A DNA stretch of 64,000 bases, taken from Bacteroidota bacterium. GTDB taxonomy: Bacteria > Bacteroidota > Bacteroidia > Flavobacteriales > Flavobacteriaceae. Numbering within the stretch: the first letter of the stretch is position 1; the number at the start of each line of letters is the position of its first letter. A model generated the notes under the pieces. The model was not told the DNA's origin and searched no databases. It worked only from the letters and a program-made list of their open reading frames with translations. The position numbers were made by a program, and so were the translations under genes. The stretch covers positions 1 through 64,000 of the forward strand of contig JADFOK010000003.1 in NCBI GenBank assembly GCA_022562895.1, read 5' to 3'. Shown here piece by piece: positions 15,193 through 22,980 of this stretch.

Positions 15193-17064
15193 TTACTGAA
15201 TTTTTATTTCTTCTTTGTACAAAAACAAACCATTTATATTTTCGACATCATTTTTTAGCCATATTCCGAGTAAATAATTACCCTTTGGAATGTAATCTAA
15301 ATCCATATTAGTTTCAAATCCCGAATAATCTGCATTATAATCTAATTTGAGAAAAGCAGTTACATCACTCCTTATCTTATCTGTGGTTTCAATTAAATAT
15401 CCCGTTTGATTATTAAAAAGCATTAACCTAATTTCGGTGTTTTTTGAATTTACATTTTTAAATATTGCCCATCCTTTTACTGATAAATGATTTTGTTCAA
15501 AATTAAATTTTTCCACATAACTCTTAATCTGAGACATCGATAAAAGTTGGGTCAACTCTGCTTGAGTGAATTCTACTTTTATATTTGATTCCTCCTTTAC
15601 AACATAATGTCGCGTCCAAGCTTGAAATCCGGTATAACTATCTTGAATTATGTAATTTTTCTTTAAAAATTCGATTGTTTCTTTTTTGGGATTATATTTT
15701 CGGTTATGACCATCAAAATACCAAAACGCCTTAATAGGACGCTTTTTTTGAGCTTGATCTTCAATAAATACATTGAGATCTGAATTAATAATGTCATAGT
15801 TTTTATTTTCTTTTTGAAAAAAATAGGGCAAATATACAGGCAAACTTGTTACAACTTTATGGTTCTTTGAATTTCTTTCCATTATATAGGACGTTGATTC
15901 TCTAAATTGAGCTTTTTTCACCGAAACATAATAATCTTCTATGATAATTATGAATACTAAAGTAAATATTGAATACAATGCTACCAAAGTCGCACTCAAA
16001 AAGTTGTTTTTTATACGTGTTACACCTATTGCCAGTATTATTATTATGGCTGGAAGAATAGCGATTAAATATCGGCCTAATATCATAGGCACTGAGGTAT
16101 ACGTCCTAATTAAGGGAATTAATAATGTTAATGAAATCCATAAAATTAAAATTATAGAAACCCAATGCTCGGCTAGCTTTTCTCCTGTTTTCTTTATATT
16201 TGATTTGCCCTGTTCAAATAACCAATAAACAAAGCCAAAATAGAAAATTAAATTAAAAACAATAATGATTTCAGATTTTCCAAAAAAACTTGTGTAAATT
16301 AATGTTAGACCATCTTCTGCTAGTGGACGAATCCAAAAGCTCTTTATGTCAGAAAGACTTATTAGGGCATCAAATGCAGGGATATAAAGTATTAATAGTA
16401 CAACAGCTGCAATTGTGCCTCCCTTTAATAATTGTTTTCTATTTACCCCTTCTTTTAAAATAAAATAAAGTATCAATGCAACAAATTGTGCAAATAATGT
16501 AAAAAAGCCTACAAAGTGACTATGAATCATAAAACACGCAGCAACCCCATACCAAACAGCATTTTTAGTTGAATGGGATTTTATAAAAAGTACCATCCGA
16601 TAGTAAGAAAACAACATAAATAATGTAAAAAGCATATATGGTCTTGCCTCTTGCGAATAAAAAATCATATAATAGTTGACACACATGAATAATGCCGCTA
16701 CCAATGCTGTTCTTTTATTAATCAACTCTTTTGTTAAAAGAAAACAACTATAGACTGTTATTACTCCCAATAAAGCAGAAAAACCTCTGGCTACAGCAAT
16801 TGAATACCCAAATAATTTGAAAATAAAATATAAAATGTAAAAATAAAGTGGAGGTAATTGTTCTCCCATTTTAATTCGCTCATACAAATCAAAAATTGAA
16901 ATATTTGGATTAGACTCATTTAAAGAATGTATTTCGTCAAGCCATGGGCTTTGAAAGTCTAAGTTATAAAAACGTAATATTGTTGCTAAAATTAAGATTA
17001 ATATTAACTTATAATTGACAACAAAACTCTTAATTAACTTATATCTCATAATCATTTTTTTCAT
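15193..17064 (-). CDS. GT39/PMT-like polytopic membrane glycosyltransferase
   Basis: 623 residues with about ten to eleven hydrophobic helices up to residue ~390, then a soluble C-terminal region of ~230 residues. The first loop holds SPWLDEIHSLNES, the acidic WxDE motif of GT-C enzymes (catalytic Asp), and YSQEARPYMLFTLF, a typical GT39 (ArnT/PMT-like) segment. These enzymes move a sugar from a polyprenyl-phosphate carrier to an acceptor outside the cytoplasmic membrane. The gene overlaps the upstream GT2 gene by 26 bp; that GT2 could charge the carrier for this enzyme. Acceptor (lipid, glycan or protein) is unknown. The C-terminal soluble domain has no assigned function. Confidence 0.82.
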   Translation of the reverse strand: MKKMIMRYKLIKSFVVNYKLILILILATILRFYNLDFQSPWLDEIHSLNESNPNISIFDLYERIKMGEQLPPLYFYILYFIFKLFGYSIAVARGFSALLGVITVYSCFLLTKELINKRTALVAALFMCVNYYMIFYSQEARPYMLFTLFMLFSYYRMVLFIKSHSTKNAVWYGVAACFMIHSHFVGFFTLFAQFVALILYFILKEGVNRKQLLKGGTIAAVVLLILYIPAFDALISLSDIKSFWIRPLAEDGLTLIYTSFFGKSEIIIVFNLIFYFGFVYWLFEQGKSNIKKTGEKLAEHWVSIILILWISLTLLIPLIRTYTSVPMILGRYLIAILPAIIIILAIGVTRIKNNFLSATLVALYSIFTLVFIIIIEDYYVSVKKAQFRESTSYIMERNSKNHKVVTSLPVYLPYFFQKENKNYDIINSDLNVFIEDQAQKKRPIKAFWYFDGHNRKYNPKKETIEFLKKNYIIQDSYTGFQAWTRHYVVKEESNIKVEFTQAELTQLLSMSQIKSYVEKFNFEQNHLSVKGWAIFKNVNSKNTEIRLMLFNNQTGYLIETTDKIRSDVTAFLKLDYNADYSGFETNMDLDYIPKGNYLLGIWLKNDVENINGLFLYKEEIKIQ

Positions 17065-18007
17065 TTATAAACTTTTTATAAAGCTTATGATTTGGTGGGC
17101 TTATTATTTTTCTAGAACTTAATTGAAATAATAATATAATAAACGTTACAGAGAACAGTTGTACTACAATCGACAAGACAATTAGTATTAAGCTTGAGGC
17201 CCATCCTGGAATAGCATTATCAGTAAACAATTTATTAAAGAGGACACCTCCTATTAGTAAAGAACAAAAAAGCATTAATATAAACGAAAACTTTAAAACC
17301 CTAAAGCAAAGTATATCAAAATAAATGGATATTGAACTGAATCCATGAATAATAAGGTTCGTTGTGTTCATTTTTGATTTTCCTGCATAACGATTGCCTC
17401 TTTCTGTTGGAAGAACTGTTAGATTAATTTTAGATTCCGCAATACTACTTGCATAATGATTCCACAAATTAGGTAAAATTGCTACCTGACCTAATAAAGA
17501 AAATGGAATTGCACTAAAATTTCCGAAATTTATTTTTTTCCCTGTAAGTGACTTAAAAATGAGTTTATAAAAATAATACCCTGTTTTAAAACCTATTCCT
17601 TCGCTTCTTTTTACTCGTTTTGCAAAAACTATTTTGTCTTTTGCTTTACGAACCATTGGAATAATATCTAATGGCTTATCTTCCCCATCGCCGTCTAAAA
17701 CAACAACATGACCGCTTGTTTCTGATTCATTAAACAAATTAATTCTTTCATTCAATATGTATTGAAGTCCAACTGCAATGGCACGCTGGTGTCCAATATT
17801 TAATTTTAAGTCAACAATTTTAACATCAATACCTTTTTCTAATATTTCCTTGTTTTTAGGTTCTGTTGAACCATCATTAATAACAATTGCACTAAAATGA
17901 TAATCTTGGTATAATAATGCCTCTTTTTCTATGTCTGAGAGTAAAATTGATAAACTTTCCCAATCATTATAAACAGGAATTAGACAAATTATTTTGCTTA
18001 AATTCAT
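17039..18007 (-). CDS. GT2 glycosyltransferase, polyprenyl-phosphate sugar synthase-like
   Basis: 322 residues. GT-A core at about 1-225 with the opening ICLIPVYNDWESL, the nucleotide-binding VINDGST, and the metal-binding DxD-type motif VVLDGDGEDKP (near residues 102-112); then two C-terminal transmembrane helices (around 235-260 and 270-300). This is the architecture of dolichyl/undecaprenyl-phosphate sugar synthases such as GtrB and DPM1. It transfers a sugar from a nucleotide donor to undecaprenyl phosphate on the cytoplasmic side. Overlap with the downstream GT39 gene (26 bp) indicates one operon and a two-step glycosylation path. Confidence 0.85.
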   Translation of the reverse strand: MNLSKIICLIPVYNDWESLSILLSDIEKEALLYQDYHFSAIVINDGSTEPKNKEILEKGIDVKIVDLKLNIGHQRAIAVGLQYILNERINLFNESETSGHVVVLDGDGEDKPLDIIPMVRKAKDKIVFAKRVKRSEGIGFKTGYYFYKLIFKSLTGKKINFGNFSAIPFSLLGQVAILPNLWNHYASSIAESKINLTVLPTERGNRYAGKSKMNTTNLIIHGFSSISIYFDILCFRVLKFSFILMLFCSLLIGGVLFNKLFTDNAIPGWASSLILIVLSIVVQLFSVTFIILLFQLSSRKIISPPNHKLYKKFINEKNDYEI

Positions 18008-18031
18008 AAGATTTTTATTTAGTAACCGATG

Positions 18032-18286
18032 TTACACAACGATTTTGTTAAAATTGATTTTAGATGTTGATAACTCATTTAGTTTTTTACTAGCTTCCTT
18101 TGTTGCTGCTAACCAAATTTCACTTTTCATCGCATAATGATTCTTTTGATTTCTAATTTTTAATCGTTCTAGTTTCAAAAAAGCGATCATTGAAGCTGTA
18201 AAATGTGCCTGCTGGGCCTGTATAGTCTTTGTTGGAGCCTTAGCAAAAGCAGCATTATTTTTAATAGAACGAAAAAACTCTTCTAC
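18032..18286 (-). pseudogene. Transposase C-terminal remnant
   Basis: An 84-codon stretch on the minus strand, without start codon, reads VEEFFRSIKNNAAFAKAPTK, then TIQAQQAHFTASMIAFLKLE and MKSEIWLAATKEASKKLNEL. This is the pattern of the C-terminal end of IS4/IS701-type DDE transposases (glutamate of the catalytic triad in the VE-FFRSIK stretch, then the QQAH helix). Stops lie just upstream in the same frame and the preceding frame (18283-18564) ends here, so the element is dead. No terminal inverted repeats found by eye. Confidence 0.6.
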
Positions 18287-18564
18287 TTTCTATCGTTAAG
18301 AATATATTTATATGCTTGCTGAATCGTGTATTTTTTATAAGAAAGTTGTGCTATTTTGGCTTTGTATTCTAAAATAACTGGCATTAAATTGTGATAATCC
18401 GAATGTTGTTGAAGGGGTAGATTAGTCAGCTCATTCCAAAACTCTTTAAAACAATATCCTATACATTTTCTTTTTCTTTGATTTTTCGAATTAAATATTA
18501 AATAAATGAGATACCCTTTTTTTGTATCTTTGTAGGTGTTTAAAAGTTTAATAGTTTCTTTCAA
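18283..18564 (-). CDS. Hypothetical open frame next to the transposase remnant
   Basis: A 93-codon frame starting with TTG (18564-18562), Lys- and Tyr-rich, with segments KKGYLIYLIFNSKNQRKRKC and FWNELTNLPLQQHSDYHNLM. Its stop overlaps the left edge of the transposase remnant, which is in another frame. It might be part of the same insertion sequence shifted by an indel, or an unrelated small gene. No family recognised; weak start, no ribosome site seen. Confidence 0.3.
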   Translation of the reverse strand: MKETIKLLNTYKDTKKGYLIYLIFNSKNQRKRKCIGYCFKEFWNELTNLPLQQHSDYHNLMPVILEYKAKIAQLSYKKYTIQQAYKYILNDRK

Positions 18565-18628
18565 AATGCGGCCTATTTACGGACTATTTTTATACAATAT
18601 TAACATATTTTAGGGTAAAAAGCAACTA

Positions 18629-18763
18629 CCTACAACAACGTGTATAGTTCATTGCTACTGATTTTCCTATCGGAAATTCCTCGTACTTTTACTATCTTGG
18701 TTTCTTAATCTGAAAATCCTAGCGGATTTTCACGCAACGAAACCATACACAAACACGTTGCCA
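18629..18763 (+). repeat. attC-like inverted-repeat element, copy iii
   Basis: Left box CCTACAAC (18629-18636), right box GTTGCCA (18757-18763), arms GTGTATAGTTCATTGC and GCAACGAAACCATACAC. Two inner hairpins, GATTTTCC-TATC-GGAAATTC and GAAAATCC-TAGC-GGATTTTC, have the same stems as copy ii but different loops. The block ACTTTTACTA.CTTGGTTTC between them is shared. A reading frame starts 17 bp after the right box. Confidence 0.7.
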
Positions 18764-18780
18764 TTCATTGAAACCACAAA

Positions 18781-18951
18781 ATGGTAGATAGAAACTCAAC
18801 TGAATTTAAAATTAATCTTATGAATAAAATAACTATAAGCGATTTAAATAATGATATTATTATGGGGATTTATGACGGATTAAGTCTAAATGACAATTTG
18901 CATCCTATATATTTTGATTGCAACAATCTTGATGTTGGAAGTTTATCCTGA
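18781..18951 (+). CDS. Short cassette-position ORF, 56 aa, probably truncated
   Basis: Starts with ATG 17 bp after the attC-like right box; an internal ATG follows at codon 14. The peptide includes KITISDLNNDIIMGIYDGLS and LHPIYFDCNNLDV. It ends because the frame runs into a CCTGAGCGTAGTCGAAGG repeat, which supplies its TGA stop, so the natural 3' end has probably been lost. No family recognised. Confidence 0.4.
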   Translation: MVDRNSTEFKINLMNKITISDLNNDIIMGIYDGLSLNDNLHPIYFDCNNLDVGSLS

Positions 18952-18964
18952 GCGTAGTCGAAGG
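18947..18964 (+). repeat. CCTGAGCGTAGTCGAAGG dispersed repeat
   Basis: This 18-mer is, from memory, a common extragenic word in flavobacterial genomes, often at ends of genes or near insertion scars. Here it lies 5 bp before box D and ends the small cassette ORF. Only one copy was noticed in the window. Confidence 0.5.
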
Positions 18965-18969
18965 GAGCT

Positions 18970-18983
18970 CATGTGGGATCACA
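18970..18983 (+). repeat. CATGTGGGACCACA box, copy D
   Basis: Reads CATGTGGGATCACA, one mismatch. From here to about 19050 the sequence is homologous to 2396-2475 (box A), including the following hairpin. Confidence 0.7.
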
Positions 18984-18993
18984 TTAAATCCTT

Positions 18994-19033
18994 GTAAAAC
19001 CTTGATAATCAATAGATTGTTTAAGGTTTTTTT
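18994..19033 (+). terminator. Terminator-like hairpin following box D
   Basis: AAAACCTT (18996-19003) pairs with AAGGTTTT (19023-19030), then TTT. AATC-AATA-GATT forms an inner stem. Compared with hairpin A, a G-C pair has become A-T on both sides, so pairing is preserved. In the other direction it could also serve the minus-strand sulfatase gene. Confidence 0.65.
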
Positions 19034-19078
19034 GTTAAGCTAAAACATATGCTCAATCTTACTTCGAAACTCTTACTA

Positions 19079-20539
19079 TTATTGGCCTGTTTTCAAAAGC
19101 CATTGGTCCATAGCTTTTTTCAAGTAAGCAACCATCTTGGGCTCCTTTTCCAATATGTTAATGGTTTCATCTGGATCGACTTTCAGATTGAATAATAAAG
19201 GTGTTTCGGAATTGTCAATGTATTTGTAATCACCATTGAAGACGGATCGAAAATCCTTAATCTCACTAAAACCAAATCCACTCCCTTTAAATCGTCCTTC
19301 ACCATTCAACAATGGCAGCAAGCTATTCCCATTGGGTGTTTGGTTTAGGGTTTTTTCGTTAGCCCCCGCAATATCAATAACTGTTTTACCCAAATCAAGC
19401 AGTTCAACAGGAATTGTAACCCATTGTGCTTTATATTCGTTAGGATAGGAAATTATTAAGGAAGGATTAAGCACTTCCTTGAACAGGGTACCTTTTCCCA
19501 ATAAGCAGTGATCTCCTGTCATAATGCCATGATCAGAGAAAAAAACGATCACCGTATTGTCGCTGTATTTAGAAGTATTTATGAAATCGATCAATCTTCC
19601 CACTTGACCATCCATATACGCAATAGAAGCAGAATATTGTTTCCTATAGATTGCTGTTATTCTGTTATTCATAGTGTTAAGACGAGGTCTTAATTTTTCT
19701 GGTATGTCGAAATTTTCATATCTGGGATTGATTATTTCGGGCATATCTTTGATGTTAAACATGTTTAGATACTCCTTTGGAATATTAAAAGGACCGTGAG
19801 GACCTGAGAAATTTACCCACATAAAAAAAGGAGCCTCTTCTGAATATTTTCTCATTTTCTCAATAGCAATTGTAGTGAAATGACCATCCATGTACTCTGT
19901 GTCGGGATCGAGCGAAGTGGGTGTATCATTACCTTCTTCTAAAAAAGTATCCATTAAATTATTCTGAAATAAAAAATCACCGTAAGTATCTATCCCTTCT
20001 TCCCAACCTTCTTCTTTATTAAATTTAATTGCCATTTCCATAACCATATACCTGCCTTTTGATTGGTAAACATCATCAAATCCCATTTCGATTTGCATAC
20101 CTTTGTTCATATAATCAATAGGATTCTCAGCTTTGATGCCTTTGCGATTTGGTAAAACATGATTTTTACCGACCCAGAAAGTTCTATAGCCTTCTTTTTG
20201 CAAGGCTTTTGGAAAAGTCCAAATCCCCTTTGGTAAAGCCGTTATATCCCAATTATCATAAAGGTTTAAATTATGGGGATACAATCCGGTGATTAAAGAA
20301 TTTCGAGAAGGAGTACACATGGTCCCTTGAACCACGGCGTTACTAAATACCACTCCGGATGCTGCGAGTTCATCTATGTTTGGTGTTCGAGCGAATTCAG
20401 CTCCAAAATATCCCAAATATTTGGCCGTCAAATCGTCTACTTCAATGAAGAGGATATTGGGGCGTTGACGTTTAGGCTTTGATATAGTACAATTGAAACA
20501 GACAATTAAAACGACTAATAATAAAATTAACTTTTTCAT
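19079..20539 (-). CDS. Cys-type sulfatase (lipoprotein)
   Basis: 486 residues. A short lipoprotein-like signal (CFNC, C17) leads to the alkaline-phosphatase-fold sulfatase core: NILFIEVDDLTAKYLGYFG (metal-binding DD), the formylglycine motif MCTPSRNSLITG with C75 in the C-x-P-x-R signature, WVGKNH, GHFTT and the C-terminal metal site FFSDHG followed by MTGDH. It needs conversion of C75 to formylglycine by an FGE or radical-SAM maturase, not encoded here. Sulfatases of this type in marine Bacteroidota desulfate algal or host glycans. It stands alone: no SusC/SusD or glycoside hydrolase nearby, which is unusual for a polysaccharide-utilisation gene. It is flanked by boxes D and E. Confidence 0.9.
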   Translation of the reverse strand: MKKLILLLVVLIVCFNCTISKPKRQRPNILFIEVDDLTAKYLGYFGAEFARTPNIDELAASGVVFSNAVVQGTMCTPSRNSLITGLYPHNLNLYDNWDITALPKGIWTFPKALQKEGYRTFWVGKNHVLPNRKGIKAENPIDYMNKGMQIEMGFDDVYQSKGRYMVMEMAIKFNKEEGWEEGIDTYGDFLFQNNLMDTFLEEGNDTPTSLDPDTEYMDGHFTTIAIEKMRKYSEEAPFFMWVNFSGPHGPFNIPKEYLNMFNIKDMPEIINPRYENFDIPEKLRPRLNTMNNRITAIYRKQYSASIAYMDGQVGRLIDFINTSKYSDNTVIVFFSDHGIMTGDHCLLGKGTLFKEVLNPSLIISYPNEYKAQWVTIPVELLDLGKTVIDIAGANEKTLNQTPNGNSLLPLLNGEGRFKGSGFGFSEIKDFRSVFNGDYKYIDNSETPLLFNLKVDPDETINILEKEPKMVAYLKKAMDQWLLKTGQ

Positions 20540-21050
20540 TGACTGTAAATTAGATCTTTTCTGAATTCGTATTGTAAGTTAACGGTCCCATAAAAATATA
20601 TAATTTAATTAGACTTTTATTTCTTTATTCTAATCTTTGTGAAATAAATTCATTTTTTATGAAAAACATTTCAAATATTTCGTAAAAAGATATTAGAATC
20701 CTACCACTTTTAGTAAAAGTAATAACAGCAAAGTCCAATGAAGGAATCATAAAAACTTAATCATTCTTCTTTTTGTGTGCTTTAGGAAGAACAAACTCAA
20801 AAATAAAACAATATTTTCTATTGATACTCACGACTTATACTATTTCATAGTAAGATATTAATATAATAACTCGCTATTAGTCAATAATACTATATATTTG
20901 CCAACTTAAAAGTGGTTCATATGGGACCATTTTTTATGAATTTCATTGTGTTTATTAGCAATTTTAATCAAAATTTATAGTTGATAAGTTATTGATAATT
21001 TTATTTAATAGACACTGGTTAAAAAATTATTGTTACATTGCCCCTTTATT
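20540..21050. other. AT-rich spacer between sulfatase and the PID-CTERM-like gene
   Basis: No gene seen. A -7-like TATATTTG at 20893-20900 points right and could begin a leader transcript for the gene at 21051, passing through the weak box at 20918. Otherwise unstructured. Confidence 0.4.
20915..20931 (+). repeat. CATGTGGGACCACA box, weak copy E
   Basis: Reads GGTTCATATGGGACCATT; it shares the GGTTCAT prefix with copy B, has two or three mismatches to the consensus, and is the last copy before the housekeeping region. It is followed by a T6 run but no clear hairpin. Confidence 0.45.
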
Positions 21051-21278
21051 ATGCGACCCCAAATCGTTAAAATATTAACCTTAGTGCTTTGTTTCCTACT
21101 TAGCGCCAGAGTGCTTGCACTGCAAAGTAGCGGTAGTAAAGGTCCGCCCCCCCCACCCCCATCACCACCTCCAGAATTACCTTTGGACGCTGGAATATTT
21201 ATTTTAATAACTTTGGGAATTATCTATGGTTGCTATGTTACAATTAGTAAAATTCGCACTAAAAGGACCTCTTCATAA
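21051..21278 (+). CDS. Small polyproline protein with PID-CTERM-like sorting tail
   Basis: 75 residues from ATG 21051. Signal peptide RPQIVKILTLVLCFLLSARV, then LQSSGSKG, a polyproline run GPPPPPPSPPPE, and a tail LPLDAGIFILITLGIIYGCY followed by basic residues. The order signal peptide - Pro-rich spacer - P-[IL]-D-x-G - hydrophobic helix - basic end fits the PID-CTERM proteins of Bacteroidota, thought to be processed by a sorting enzyme. The polyproline is encoded by C8-A-C5, striking in AT-rich DNA. The last 20 bp overlap the 3' end of ribE on the other strand. An upstream TTG (21030) is less likely. Confidence 0.65.
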   Translation: MRPQIVKILTLVLCFLLSARVLALQSSGSKGPPPPPPSPPPELPLDAGIFILITLGIIYGCYVTISKIRTKRTSS

Positions 21279-21849
21279 GCTTTTTTAAGTATTTTCCTAC
21301 AATATCGAATTCTAAATTTACTTTAATGTTAATTTTTAACTCTTTAAAATTCGTATTATCATAGGTATAGGGTATAATTGCAACACTAAATTCATTTTCT
21401 TTTGAATTAACCACTGTTAAACTTACTCCATTTATGGTAATAGACCCCTTTTCAATGGTAATATTACCATATTCGTCATTGTATTGAAATGTGAAATAAT
21501 GACTCCCGTCCACATAAACAATTTCCTTACAAACCCCCGTTTGATCTATATGCCCCTGTACTAAATGACCGTCTAAATAATCTCCCAGTTTCATTGCCCT
21601 CTCTAAATTAACGAGATTGCCATTAACTAAGTCCCGTATATTGGTTTTATCTATAGTTTCTTTTATGGCTGTAACCACATAACTTTCTTCTTTAATTTTC
21701 ACAACTGTTAAACAAACACCATTAAGAGCTATACTTTGGTCTACTTTCAGTTCAGGCGTCAGGGAGCTAATAATTTCAATATGCAAATTATCCCCCTCCT
21801 TTTTAAGAGAACGAACCTCTCCTATTGTTTCAATAATTCCTGTAAACAT
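21259..21849 (-). CDS. ribE: Riboflavin synthase alpha subunit
   Basis: 196 residues, the usual length. Two tandem lumazine-binding barrels: MFTGIIETIGEV with LNGVCLTVV in the first, and the GHLVQGHID linker, then INGVSLTVV with FSVAIIPYT in the second. Converts two 6,7-dimethyl-8-ribityllumazine molecules to riboflavin and the pyrimidinedione. Monocistronic here and divergent from pdxA; both vitamin genes appear to share overlapping promoters. Start ATG at 21849 agrees with the canonical MFTGIIE start. Confidence 0.97.
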   Translation of the reverse strand: MFTGIIETIGEVRSLKKEGDNLHIEIISSLTPELKVDQSIALNGVCLTVVKIKEESYVVTAIKETIDKTNIRDLVNGNLVNLERAMKLGDYLDGHLVQGHIDQTGVCKEIVYVDGSHYFTFQYNDEYGNITIEKGSITINGVSLTVVNSKENEFSVAIIPYTYDNTNFKELKINIKVNLEFDIVGKYLKKLMKRSF

Positions 21850-21862
21850 GAATACGTTTAGT

Positions 21863-21883
21863 TACATTTGCAATACAAAAGTA
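21863..21883. promoter_or_regulatory. Overlapping divergent -7 elements for ribE and pdxA
   Basis: On the plus strand TACATTTG (21863-21870) fits TANNTTTG and points to pdxA. On the minus strand TACTTTTG (complement of 21876-21883) points to ribE. The two sites are only 5 bp apart, so polymerases could not occupy both at once. Confidence 0.55.
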
Positions 21884-21910
21884 ATAATATTATAAAGGCT
21901 TATATATATA

Positions 21911-22951
21911 ATGATTAAGCAAAATAAAATTGTTGTTGGAATATCGATTGGTGACCTAAACGGGATAGGACCCGAAATTGTATTGAAAACATTCCAAGAC
22001 CAAAGAATGTTAGAGTTTTGTACACCTGTAATCTTTGCATCTCACAAGCTTATGACATATTTTAAAAGAGAATATGACCTTAGATGTAATCTAAACGGGA
22101 TAGATACTTTGGACGCCTTGGTACATAAAAAAATAAATATTTTAAATGTTTGGAAAGAACAGGTTGATATTAATTTTGGCAAAGAAAATTCTAACATAGG
22201 CTCCTATGCTATAAAATCATTAAAATCAGCAGTTTCTGAACTTAAAAAAAAAACAATCGATGTTTTAGTGACAGCACCCATTAACAAATCGAATGTACAG
22301 TCTGAAAATTATAACTTTCCTGGTCATACCGATTATCTAAATCAGGAACTGGAGGGTGATAGCCTAATGTTAATGATTTCCAATAGCCTGCGAGTAGGCC
22401 TACTTACCGATCACGTAGCGGTAAAAGATGTAGTAAAAAACATTACAGACAAGCTTATTGAAAAAAAAATAAATACAATTCATAAATCATTAATCCAAGA
22501 TTTCGGAATTATAAAACCAAAAATAGCTGTCCTTGGAATAAATCCACATACTGGTGACTATGGTGTTATAGGCACTGAAGACGATACTGTTTTACGTCCT
22601 GCTTTAGATAATATTCGTAAAAATGGCAAACTTGTATTCGGTCCATATGCTGCGGATAGTTTTTTTGGTTCAGAAAATTATAAAAATTTTGATGCTATTA
22701 TTGCCTCTTATCATGACCAGGGATTAATTCCTTTTAAAACATTAACATTTGGCTCAGGTGTAAATTATACTGCCGGATTAAATAGAATACGCACCTCCCC
22801 CGATCATGGTACAGCCTATGATATTGCCGGGAAAAACATAGCAAATCACGAATCTTTTAAAGAAGCCGTATTTAGTGCCATAAACATTTATAAGAAACGA
22901 AAGGAATATCTTGCAATGTCAAGCAACCCATTACATAGTAAAATGTATTAA
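21911..22951 (+). CDS. pdxA: 4-hydroxythreonine-4-phosphate dehydrogenase
   Basis: 346 residues. Motifs of PdxA: GISIGDLNGIGPEIVLK at the N-terminus, VLVTAPINKSN, the metal-ligand FPGHTDYLN, VLGINPHTGDYG, ASYHDQGLIPFK and SPDHGTAYDIAGK. NAD-dependent oxidation and decarboxylation of 4-phosphohydroxy-threonine in pyridoxal phosphate synthesis. It precedes the DUF177-rpmF-fabH cluster, as commonly seen in Bacteroidota, but a promoter lies between (23001). Confidence 0.97.
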   Translation: MIKQNKIVVGISIGDLNGIGPEIVLKTFQDQRMLEFCTPVIFASHKLMTYFKREYDLRCNLNGIDTLDALVHKKINILNVWKEQVDINFGKENSNIGSYAIKSLKSAVSELKKKTIDVLVTAPINKSNVQSENYNFPGHTDYLNQELEGDSLMLMISNSLRVGLLTDHVAVKDVVKNITDKLIEKKINTIHKSLIQDFGIIKPKIAVLGINPHTGDYGVIGTEDDTVLRPALDNIRKNGKLVFGPYAADSFFGSENYKNFDAIIASYHDQGLIPFKTLTFGSGVNYTAGLNRIRTSPDHGTAYDIAGKNIANHESFKEAVFSAINIYKKRKEYLAMSSNPLHSKMY

Positions 22952-22980
22952 TACAATAAAAAAGAATTGCTAAAACTAAT

